Shown here: positions 1-4,046 of the stretch, piece by piece
Layout: every line of letters starts with the position of its first letter
Numbering within the stretch: the first letter of the stretch is position 1
DNA from: Syntrophobacteria bacterium
Lineage (GTDB): Bacteria > Desulfobacterota > Syntrophobacteria > JARFUL01
Assembly: GCA_029289015.1 (NCBI GenBank)
Contig: JARFUL010000221.1
Span: 1-5,888, forward strand
Reading direction: 5' to 3'
Length of the DNA stretch: 5,888 nt
Notes under the pieces: model-generated
What the model was told of the DNA's origin: nothing
Databases searched by the model: none
What the model saw: the letters and a program-made list of their open reading frames with translations, nothing else
Position numbers and translations under genes: made by a program

Positions 1-352
1 TCTTCTCGGCGCCGCCGGGGGTGAGCTTCACGAACTTGTCGCCTATGACCCCTTTGGTCCGGATGGAAGCCACGGTATCTTCCGGTATCTCCACCCCCTT
101 GAGTATGCCCAGGGTCACCTTGGCCTGCTCCTCGTGGAGGCTTATCTTGAGAACCTTCCCCACGCTCACCCCGGCTATCTCCACCGTGGTGGCCTCGTTG
201 AGGCCGGTGATGGAGTCGAAGACCGCGTAGAGCTTGTAGTAGGGATTTCCGAAGATGGAGACGCCCCCAAGGCTCATGGAGAGATAGAACAGGGACGCGA
301 TCCCCACTATGAGGAAGAGACCCACCGCCAGTTCAGTCTTTCTTCCGTACAT
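1..352 (-). CDS. mlaD: MlaD-like MCE-domain lipid transport protein (partial, C-terminus off window)
   Basis: This is the substrate-binding subunit of an Mla-type ABC system, which moves phospholipids between the inner and outer membranes. It is anchored in the inner membrane and projects into the periplasm. The first 117 residues are visible. The ATG at 352-350 is followed by a short basic start, one hydrophobic anchor at about residues 8-27 (LAVGLFLIVGIASLFYL), and then the beginning of an MCE domain at about residues 38-115. Typical MCE features are YYKLYAVFDSITGLNEATTV and IAGVSVGKV, and the later stretch with G-V-I-G-D-K-F-V-K-L fits the family. The start is supported by a GAGAGG Shine-Dalgarno about 8 nt upstream. 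The gene begins 18 nt after the mlaE stop, so it is the third gene of the operon. The frame is open through position 1, and the remainder lies beyond the window. MCE proteins with one N-terminal helix and one MCE domain are usually about 150-350 residues long. Confidence 0.9.
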   Translation of the reverse strand, partial: MYGRKTELAVGLFLIVGIASLFYLSMSLGGVSIFGNPYYKLYAVFDSITGLNEATTVEIAGVSVGKVLKISLHEEQAKVTLGILKGVEIPEDTVASIRTKGVIGDKFVKLTPGGAEK

Positions 353-370
353 CTTGCTACCCTCTCAAGG

Positions 371-1147
371 TTAGAGTAAAAGTGAGGTCAATACATAGTC
401 CATGACCAGAATCGACACCGAAGAGATGACCACCGCGTTGGTGGTGGCCTCCGCGACCCCCTCGGTGGTGGGCCGGGCGAAGTAGCCTATGAAGCAACAT
501 ATCCAGGAGACGATGAGGCCGAAGGCAATGGACTTCACGAACCCGCCGTACACGTCGACCCACTCCACCGCGTGCACCATCTCCCCGAAGTATGCGCCCT
601 CGGAGACCCCGAGCATCTTCACCCCCACGAGATAGCCCCCGCCTATGCCCACCAGGTCGAAGATCGCGGTAAGTATGGGAAGGCTTATTATCCCGGCCAG
701 TATCTTCGGGCTCACCACGTACTTCACGGGGTTCACCGCCATCATGTCCAGAGCCTTGATCTGCTCCGTCATCTGCATGATGCCGATCTCCGCGGTGATG
801 GAGGAGCCCGCGCGACCGGTGACCATCAGCGCGGTGAGAACCGGGCCCAACTCCCGGATGATGGAGAGCGCGACCGCAGACCCGAGAAGACCCTGGGACC
901 CGAACTTGGAGAGCGTGTAGTAGCCCTGGAGCCCGAGAACCATGCCGGTGAAGACCGCGGTGATGATCACGATAATGAGGGACTTAACCCCTATGAACTT
1001 GATCTGCTCGATGAGCCTTCTGATCTTGAACGGGGGAGTGATTCCGTAGAAGAGGGAGAGGATGAGGAAGATCAGACTCCTCCCCAGTGTTCCCACAAGG
1101 TCCAGCCCCCTCCGCCCAACGGACCTTACGAAGTTTTCCAGGCTCAC
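371..1147 (-). CDS. mlaE: MlaE family ABC transporter permease
   Basis: This is the inner-membrane permease of the Mla lipid transporter; it works as a dimer with the MlaF ATPase and the MlaD ring. It has 258 residues, the usual length for the family. The N-terminus carries an amphipathic or interfacial stretch (about 24-40), followed by hydrophobic segments at about 51-78, 87-110, 147-175 and 200-258. The family signature lies at residues 98-148: R-E-L-G-P-V-L, then TGRAGSSITAEIG, then M-T-E-Q-I-K-A-L and N-P-V-K-Y-V-V-S-P-K. The start codon is GTG at 1147-1145. It overlaps the mlaF TGA as GTGA (4-nt overlap), and a GAGGA lies about 12 nt upstream inside mlaF. Translational coupling to mlaF is therefore likely. 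The stop is TAA at 373-371. No disruption is visible. Assignment to the MlaE/YrbE permease family is firm, but the lipid transported is inferred from the family. Confidence 0.93.
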   Translation of the reverse strand: MSLENFVRSVGRRGLDLVGTLGRSLIFLILSLFYGITPPFKIRRLIEQIKFIGVKSLIIVIITAVFTGMVLGLQGYYTLSKFGSQGLLGSAVALSIIRELGPVLTALMVTGRAGSSITAEIGIMQMTEQIKALDMMAVNPVKYVVSPKILAGIISLPILTAIFDLVGIGGGYLVGVKMLGVSEGAYFGEMVHAVEWVDVYGGFVKSIAFGLIVSWICCFIGYFARPTTEGVAEATTNAVVISSVSILVMDYVLTSLLL

Positions 1148-1929
1148 GAGATGAGTATGTCCTCGAAGAAGTCTTTATCGCTCCGACTGAAGGGTATGGG
1201 ACCCTCGGGCCGACCCTCGATGAACTGAATAACCCGTTCGTCTTCGGTGCTCTTTATATCTTCAACCGTACCCTCGGCTATCTTCTTGCCGAAGTAGAGG
1301 ATTATTATCTTGTGGGCTATGTTGAATGCGGAGACGATGTCATGGGAGACCACCACCGAGGTGACGCCCAGGGTGGCGTTGAGGTCCTTGATGAGCTTGT
1401 CTATGACCCCGGCTGAGATGGGGTCGAGCCCGGAGGTGGGCTCGTCGTAGAAGACCACCTGGGGGTCCATGATCAGGGAGCGGGCCAGGGCCACCCTCTT
1501 CATCATGCCTCCGGAGAGCTGGGACGGCATGAGCTTCTCCATGCCCCTCAGCCCCACCAGCTCCAGCTTCATCTTGACCATGGTCCGGATGGTGGCCTCG
1601 GCCAGCTTGGCGTGCTCCCTCAGGGGAAAGGCTATGTTCTCGTAGACCGATAGAGAGTTGAAGAGCGCGCCCCCCTGGAAGAGCATCCCCATCTTTTTCC
1701 TGAGCTCGAAGAGCTCCTTTTTGCGCAACTGGGTGACGTCGCTCTCGCCGAAGAGGATCCTGCCGGAGGTGGGCATTTCCAGGCCGGTTATCTGCCTGAG
1801 CAGCGTGGTCTTGCCCGAGCCGGACCCGCCCAGGATCACCGTTATCTTGCCCCTCTCGAAACGCGCGGACACATCGTCGAGCGCCTTGAGCCCATCGTAG
1901 GTCTTTATTACATTTTCGACGGTTATCAT
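1144..1929 (-). CDS. mlaF: MlaF-like ABC transporter ATP-binding protein
   Basis: This is the cytoplasmic ATPase that powers the Mla phospholipid transporter; it has 261 residues from the chosen start. All ABC motifs are intact: Walker A GGSGSGKT at 34-41, Q-loop Gln85 (MLFQGGALFNSL), signature LSGGM at 138-142, Walker B VVFYDEP at 158-164, D-loop S-G-L-D at 166-169, and switch His196 (VVVSHD). The QGGALFNSLSV stretch and LSGGMMKRVALAR are typical of the MlaF/Mkl subfamily. The ATG at 1929-1927 was preferred over an in-frame start at 1968 for two reasons. AAGGGG sits 6 nt upstream of it, and a near-perfect promoter (1951-1979) overlaps the longer start, which would fall between the -35 and -10 boxes. 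It is the first gene of mlaFED and overlaps mlaE by 4 nt. The C-terminal tail from about residue 230 (E-D-E-R-V-I-Q-F-I-E-G) is also usual for the family. Confidence 0.95.
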   Translation of the reverse strand: MITVENVIKTYDGLKALDDVSARFERGKITVILGGSGSGKTTLLRQITGLEMPTSGRILFGESDVTQLRKKELFELRKKMGMLFQGGALFNSLSVYENIAFPLREHAKLAEATIRTMVKMKLELVGLRGMEKLMPSQLSGGMMKRVALARSLIMDPQVVFYDEPTSGLDPISAGVIDKLIKDLNATLGVTSVVVSHDIVSAFNIAHKIIILYFGKKIAEGTVEDIKSTEDERVIQFIEGRPEGPIPFSRSDKDFFEDILIS

Positions 1930-1950
1930 AAAAATCCCCTTGAGTAGGCG

Positions 1951-1979
1951 ATTATGCCAGCGAACCATCTAAGTGTCAA
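1951..1979 (-). promoter_or_regulatory. Sigma70-type promoter of mlaFED
   Basis: On the minus strand, TTGACA (1979-1974) is followed by a 17-nt spacer and CATAAT (1956-1951). The -35 box matches the consensus exactly and the -10 box matches at five of six positions. Transcription would start near 1944, leaving a leader of about 15 nt that contains the AAGGGG ribosome site before the mlaF ATG at 1929. No operator-like palindrome overlaps it, so nothing here suggests specific regulation. Confidence 0.8.
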
Positions 1980-2168
1980 CAAATCACTCCCCCAAATCAG
2001 CTTATTGTCGAGACTCGGGCGCGGGACGAGAAAACCTGAACGGGCCGGATGGGGGGTCTGGTCCGGTTTTTGGCAGTAACACCCCGGTTCGCTATAAACG
2101 CGACGCGGTCAACGGGTCCGGGCGCGCGAGCGCGTTTTTATCTTCGCGCACCGCGGAGGGTTTCCGCT
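1980..2168. other. Intergenic stretch without a supported gene
   Basis: This GC-rich sequence lies between the mla promoter and the minus-strand terminator at 2169-2202. Open frames here have no ribosome site and no recognisable protein. A weak 5-bp hairpin on the plus strand (CCGGA at about 2045-2049, TCCGG at about 2062-2066) is followed by five T residues. It could be a minor terminator, but the stem is too short to call. Nothing else is seen. Confidence 0.5.
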
Positions 2169-2202
2169 AAAAAAGAAAAGAGGGGAGAATGTCACTCCCC
2201 TC
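2169..2202 (-). terminator. Strong rho-independent terminator, minus strand, with no annotated gene upstream
   Basis: A perfect 8-bp stem, GAGGGGAG (2180-2187) with CTCCCCTC (2195-2202), encloses a 7-nt loop. Read on the minus strand it is followed at once by TTTTCTTTTTT (2179-2169). The T-tract lies only on the minus-strand exit side, so the terminator stops leftward transcription. The next leftward start to the right would have to lie inside 2203-2744, because the cytochrome gene beyond is on the opposite strand. It therefore points to an unannotated minus-strand transcript. Confidence 0.85.
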
Positions 2203-2388
2203 GAACCCGATGCGTTCAGGCCTGGCTTGGCCGCGGCCGAAAGCGCGGTATTTTAAAGGGAAACGGGTGGGGCTTTTGGATAGTACTTCCGGGGGGGCGG
2301 TGAAGCATGATCCTTCGGCCCCACCCTTCCCATGTATCTAAGGATAAACTTTATGCGCTACCCGGACGATCTCCCGCCTCTTGGGCCG

Positions 2389-2486
2389 TAGGCCGTCCAT
2401 TGTGTGCACAGCGGTGCACTTTCCCTATCCACAAAATCGTACCCTTGGGGCCCCGCGCCCCGTTTTTCCCGATATTTAGGCCGTCC
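2389..2486. repeat. Pair of 10-bp direct repeats TAGGCCGTCC
   Basis: The identical decamer TAGGCCGTCC occurs at 2389-2398 and 2477-2486, an 88-bp offset, both inside the candidate noncoding RNA. In the minus-strand transcript it would read GGACGGCCTA twice. Both copies sit next to further GGCC-rich sequence, so they may be alternative pairing partners or protein sites. In GC-rich DNA a 10-bp repeat within 100 bp can also arise by chance. Confidence 0.4.
2404..2419. other. Short hairpin with GTGCAC arms
   Basis: GTGCAC (2404-2409) and GTGCAC (2414-2419) flank the 4-nt loop AGCG. GTGCAC is its own reverse complement, so the arms pair perfectly and the stem is the same on both strands. It lies mid-way in the candidate noncoding RNA. 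It may be an RNA stem-loop or a pair of half-sites for a DNA-binding protein. Confidence 0.4.
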
Positions 2487-2520
2487 GGCCCTCGCGCGGG
2501 CCCGTATGCAGTTAATAACT

Positions 2521-2537
2521 TGCAAATAAAGGGCCAG
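2521..2537 (-). promoter_or_regulatory. Candidate sigma54 (-24/-12) promoter facing left
   Basis: The minus strand reads CTGGCCC-TTTAT-TTGCA. The invariant GG (2535-2534) and GC (2523-2522) are separated by exactly 10 nt, as RpoN promoters require. Against the family consensus TGGCAC-N5-TTGCA the only mismatch is C for A in the -24 element. The predicted start is near 2510. No enhancer-binding-protein site could be identified upstream (2550-2700). Chance occurrence is possible, but the distal terminator on the same strand adds weight. Confidence 0.5.
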
Positions 2538-2620
2538 TTGGGGCCCCATCGGAGCGGTGCCGCGGCCAGGGGCACGGGAGGGTTCAAATCCGCGCCAGAA
2601 AGCGGAAAACAAAGGGCCAG
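2523..2620. repeat. Duplicated 15-bp element around the sigma54-like motif
   Basis: The segments at 2523-2537 and 2606-2620 (plus strand) match at 13 of 15 positions and share AAAGGGCCAG, with an 83-bp offset. The left copy contains the complete -24/-12 promoter. The right copy keeps the -24 GG but has CC in place of the -12 GC on the minus strand, so it should not work as a sigma54 promoter. Confidence 0.5.
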
Positions 2621-2657
2621 GCCCCCGGGGAATCTTTCGGGGACCGTCACGTTTTAT

Positions 2658-2687
2658 TTGACCATCAAGTCTCTTTTATGCTATTTG
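2658..2687 (+). promoter_or_regulatory. Possible promoter of the cytochrome c3 gene
   Basis: TTGACC (2658-2663) is followed after 18 nt by TATTTG (2682-2687), preceded by TG at -15/-14 to give an extended -10. The -35 box matches the consensus at five of six positions; the -10 box is weak. The region is AT-rich compared with the GC-rich DNA before it, and it lies about 58 bp before the start codon, which suits a promoter. Confidence 0.4.
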
Positions 2688-2744
2688 AGTTTTCAGAACT
2701 GTTGCGCTTAAATTCTTCTTGTATTGGAAAAGGAGGCAATGGGG

Positions 2745-3209
2745 ATGAGAAGGTCGTTATTTACCGCCATGCTGGTGGTTGCAGTGGTGGCTGCGGCCGG
2801 GCTCCTTATGGCGGCGGACGGGGCGGACGGGGCGGACGTGATAAAGATGAAGTCCGCCCTCTGGAAGAAGCACAAGAAGACCATCGTGACCTTCAGCCAC
2901 AAGAAGCACTCCGCAGACTACAAGTTGTCCTGCACCGAGTGTCACCATGTCTACGAGAACGGAAAGAACACCTGGAAAGAGGGAGACAAGGTTCAAAAGT
3001 GCACCGAGTGCCACAAGGTCGCGCTGACCCCGCAGAAAGACAAGGAGGCCTACCAGAAGCTCAAGAAGAAGGAAAAGAAGAACGCGTACTACTGGGCCAT
3101 CCACGAGAACTGCGTGAAGTGCCACAAGAAGTTCAAGAAGAAGGACAAGGTGAAGTACAAGAAGATACCCACCGTTTGTGCGAAGTGCCATCCCAAGAAG
3201 AAAAAGTAG
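2745..3209 (+). CDS. Tetrahaem cytochrome c3 family protein (class III), secreted, lysine-rich
   Basis: This is a periplasmic electron carrier of the type that shuttles electrons from hydrogenases or formate dehydrogenases to membrane complexes in sulfate reducers. It has 154 residues. A signal peptide covers residues 1 to about 23 (MRRS, then a hydrophobic run, LLMA). Four haem motifs are seen: CTECH 63-67, CTECH 86-90, CVKCH 123-127, CAKCH 145-149. Candidate sixth ligands H52, H55, H68 and H120 match the FxHxxH, CxxCHH and xxIH positions of type I c3, so all eight His are present. All four motifs are CxxCH, whereas classical Desulfovibrio c3 has CX4CH at haems 2 and 4. The mature part has about 37 Lys in 130 residues, including a KKKK end. 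The ATG at 2745 was chosen because AAGGAGG (2730-2736) lies 8 nt upstream; the ATG at 2739 is too close and the TTG at 2724 lies upstream of that site. The gene stands alone and converges on the ferredoxin/dsr cluster. Confidence 0.9.
   Translation: MRRSLFTAMLVVAVVAAAGLLMAADGADGADVIKMKSALWKKHKKTIVTFSHKKHSADYKLSCTECHHVYENGKNTWKEGDKVQKCTECHKVALTPQKDKEAYQKLKKKEKKNAYYWAIHENCVKCHKKFKKKDKVKYKKIPTVCAKCHPKKKK
2814..2840 (+). repeat. Three tandem 9-bp units encoding Ala-Asp-Gly
   Basis: GCGGACGGG occurs at 2814-2822 and 2823-2831, and GCGGACGTG at 2832-2840. They encode A-D-G, A-D-G, A-D-V, directly after the signal peptide of the cytochrome (residues 24-32). The unit keeps the frame, so copy-number changes would only alter the length of a flexible acidic linker. 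Confidence 0.85.
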
Positions 3210-3229
3210 CGCTGCAATAAATAAGAAGA

Positions 3230-3259
3230 GGCCCGCGGATTTTCCCGCGGGTCTTTTTT
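3230..3259 (+). terminator. Rho-independent terminator of the cytochrome c3 gene
   Basis: CCCGCGG (3232-3238) pairs with CCGCGGG (3245-3251) across a 6-nt loop, extended by a G-T and a G-C pair to 9 bp. Six T residues follow (3254-3259). It begins 20 nt after the cytochrome stop codon. Confidence 0.9.
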
Positions 3260-3278
3260 GTTGCCCGGTTATCACCAC

Positions 3279-3315
3279 CCCGGCCCGCGCGGGAAAAAGG
3301 GGGCCGGGTTTTTTT
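3279..3315 (+). terminator. Second plus-strand terminator
   Basis: CCCGGCCC (3279-3286) pairs perfectly with GGGCCGGG (3301-3308) across a 14-nt loop and is followed by seven T residues (3309-3315). It lies in tandem behind the first terminator and probably catches read-through. The self-complementary CCCGCGCGGG (3284-3293) could form a competing fold. Confidence 0.7.
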
Positions 3316-3350
3316 GCCTTAGGTCCCCTGCCTTTTAAGTCCCGCCTCCC

Positions 3351-3388
3351 AAAAAGGGAAAAGCCGCCCAAAGGCGGCTCTATTTTTT
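3351..3388. terminator. Bidirectional terminator between the cytochrome and the dsr/ferredoxin cluster
   Basis: AGCCGCC (3362-3368) and GGCGGCT (3373-3379) form a perfect 7-bp stem around a CAAA loop. On the plus strand it is followed by CTATTTTTT (3380-3388). On the minus strand it is followed by TTTTCCCTTTTT (3362-3351). It can thus end the leftward ferredoxin/dsr transcript, whose last stop codon is 29 nt before the stem in minus-strand order (37 nt before the loop arm at 3379), and also act as a third stop for the cytochrome transcript. Confidence 0.8.
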
Positions 3389-3416
3389 GTGACTATGGTA
3401 TCGGAATGCCTTGGGC

Positions 3417-3602
3417 CTACACCTCCTCCACGGTTATGGCCTCAGCCTCGCAGACCTCCAAGCAGCTCTCGCAGCCCAGGCACTCCTCCGGCTCCACGAC
3501 CTCGGACTTGCCGTCAACAATCTCCAGCACATCCGAGGGGCAGACATCCACACACTCTTCGCAGCCCGTGCACTTATCCTTGTCAATGGTTACCTCGAAC
3601 AT
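3417..3602 (-). CDS. Small 2[4Fe-4S] ferredoxin, second of a tandem pair
   Basis: This is a 61-residue soluble electron carrier of the bacterial dicluster ferredoxin type, with no signal peptide or membrane segment, so it is probably cytoplasmic. Two cluster motifs are visible: CTGCEECVDVCP (C11, C14, C17, C21) and CLGCESCLEVCE (C41, C44, C47, C51). Following the family pattern, each cluster would take three Cys from one motif and the last from the other. The second motif ends in Cys-Glu rather than the usual Cys-Pro. The protein is very acidic (many Asp and Glu, few Lys, no Arg). The ATG at 3602 has the strongest ribosome site in the window, AGGAGGTG, with 8 nt between AGGAGG and the ATG. 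It matches its upstream neighbour at 41 of the first 60 positions without a gap, so the two arose by duplication. The 164-nt gap before it may hold its own promoter. Its redox partner is not shown; DsrMKJOP or DsrAB are reasonable guesses from position. Confidence 0.9.
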   Translation of the reverse strand: MFEVTIDKDKCTGCEECVDVCPSDVLEIVDGKSEVVEPEECLGCESCLEVCEAEAITVEEV

Positions 3603-3719
3603 CTCTCACACACCTCCTGTATTTTAGCTGAACCTTGGTCTTGGGGATCAAATCTTATCAATCCGCAAAGGTCTTAAATCTCCGGCCTTGAAACAACCCT
3701 CTTTCGGGCGGCCAATGTA

Positions 3720-3747
3720 AGAATATCATTGCTCGAGGTTCCGGCAA
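3720..3747 (-). promoter_or_regulatory. Possible internal promoter for the second ferredoxin
   Basis: On the minus strand TTGCCG (3747-3742) is followed by a 16-nt spacer and TATTCT (3725-3720). Each box matches the consensus at four of six positions. The site falls in the 164-nt gap between the ferredoxin genes. That gap, and the strong ribosome site after it, suggest separate expression of the second gene, but the boxes are only moderate. Confidence 0.3.
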
Positions 3748-3766
3748 GACCTCGATTTATTTTTTT
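3733..3766. terminator. Hairpin after the first ferredoxin; terminator-like only on the plus strand
   Basis: TCGAGGT (3733-3739) pairs with ACCTCGA (3749-3755) across a 9-nt loop. The T-rich tail TTTATTTTTTT (3756-3766) lies on the plus-strand side. For the leftward ferredoxin/dsr transcript the hairpin sits just after the stop codon without a following T-tract, so there it may instead protect an mRNA 3' end or mark a processing point. On the plus strand it would stop antisense transcription. Confidence 0.45.
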
Positions 3767-3967
3767 CTAGCTGGCCAACTTGACCCGCTCCTCCACGGTT
3801 ATGGCCCAGTACTCACAGACCTCCACGCAGCTCTCGCACCCGATGCACTCGTCCATGTTCACCGGCTCCGATCTGCCATCCACAAGCTCGTATACCCCCG
3901 AAGGGCAGGTGTCCACGCATTCGCCGCAGCCCGTGCATTTAGATTTATCTATGATAGGAATGTACAT
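3767..3967 (-). CDS. Small 2[4Fe-4S] ferredoxin, first of a tandem pair, after dsrP
   Basis: This is a 66-residue dicluster ferredoxin, a likely cytoplasmic electron carrier. The cluster motifs are CTGCGECVDTCP (C11, C14, C17, C21) and CIGCESCVEVCE (C41, C44, C47, C51). As in its paralogue, the last Cys of the second motif is followed by Glu, not Pro. Residues 61-66 (RVKLAS) are an extra tail that the second copy lacks, and Y53-W54 replaces A-E. The ATG at 3967 begins MYIPIID, which aligns with the other copy. A longer in-frame start at 4042 would add 25 Gly/Pro/Arg-rich residues unlike a ferredoxin, so it was rejected, although the ribosome site before 3967 is only a loose GGGAGAGAG. The gene lies 79 nt after the dsrP stop, with a GC-rich 6-bp inverted repeat (TGGGCC 4004-4009, GGCCCA 4026-4031) in the gap. 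It is probably co-transcribed with dsrOP. Confidence 0.88.
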   Translation of the reverse strand: MYIPIIDKSKCTGCGECVDTCPSGVYELVDGRSEPVNMDECIGCESCVEVCEYWAITVEERVKLAS

Positions 3968-4046
3968 ACTCTCAGCTCTCTCCCGTACTTTATATGCCCT
4001 CCCTGGGCCCGGCCCGGATGCGCGCGGCCCAAAGTATTTCAAGGTA

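Larger units (their letters stand above)
2169..2510 (-). ncRNA. Candidate structured noncoding RNA, about 340 nt (novel, unassigned)
   Basis: This interval is framed on the minus strand by a sigma54-like promoter (2521-2537, predicted start near 2510) and a strong intrinsic terminator (2169-2202). No convincing coding sequence lies inside: the minus-strand frames lack a ribosome site and have low-complexity, Gly/Pro/Arg-rich translations. The sequence is GC-rich with several self-complementary segments, including a GTGCAC stem with a 4-nt loop (2404-2419), a palindromic CCGCGGCC block near 2230-2238 and the terminator stem. It contains no recognisable hallmark of tmRNA, SRP RNA or RNase P RNA, and no tRNA fold. 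The call is an inference from its boundaries and the absence of a protein. Alternatives are the 5' leader of a lost gene, or a fortuitous promoter and terminator pair. Confidence 0.35.

Noticed and set aside
2578..2597. tRNA T-loop-like GGTTCAAATCC
   Set aside because: The flanks do not form a 5-bp T stem, and no anticodon or D arm can be found within tRNA distance on either strand.
2351..2650. 99-codon minus-strand open frame overlapping the candidate RNA and promoter
   Set aside because: It uses a GTG start with no Shine-Dalgarno and has a low-complexity translation. It starts upstream of the sigma54-like element, so it would not be wholly on the predicted transcript.
2307..2711. 134-codon plus-strand open frame in the intergenic region
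   Set aside because: It has no ribosome site, a biased Pro/Gly/Arg-rich translation with no family resemblance, and it overlaps the likely cytochrome promoter. Long open frames are common by chance in GC-rich DNA.
2580..2744. Cyclic-di-GMP (GEMM) riboswitch in the cytochrome leader
   Set aside because: Such riboswitches are frequent before multihaem cytochromes, but the conserved CGCAAAGCC-type segment and the paired receptor stems are not present.
2724..2744. Earlier cytochrome starts (TTG 2724, ATG 2739)
   Set aside because: The AAGGAGG site lies downstream of the TTG and only 2 nt before ATG 2739; ATG 2745 has correct spacing and gives a clean signal peptide.
2757..3371. 204-codon minus-strand open frame antisense to the cytochrome gene
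   Set aside because: Its Leu/Val-rich translation is the complement of Lys/Glu codons in the cytochrome, and it runs through all three terminators.
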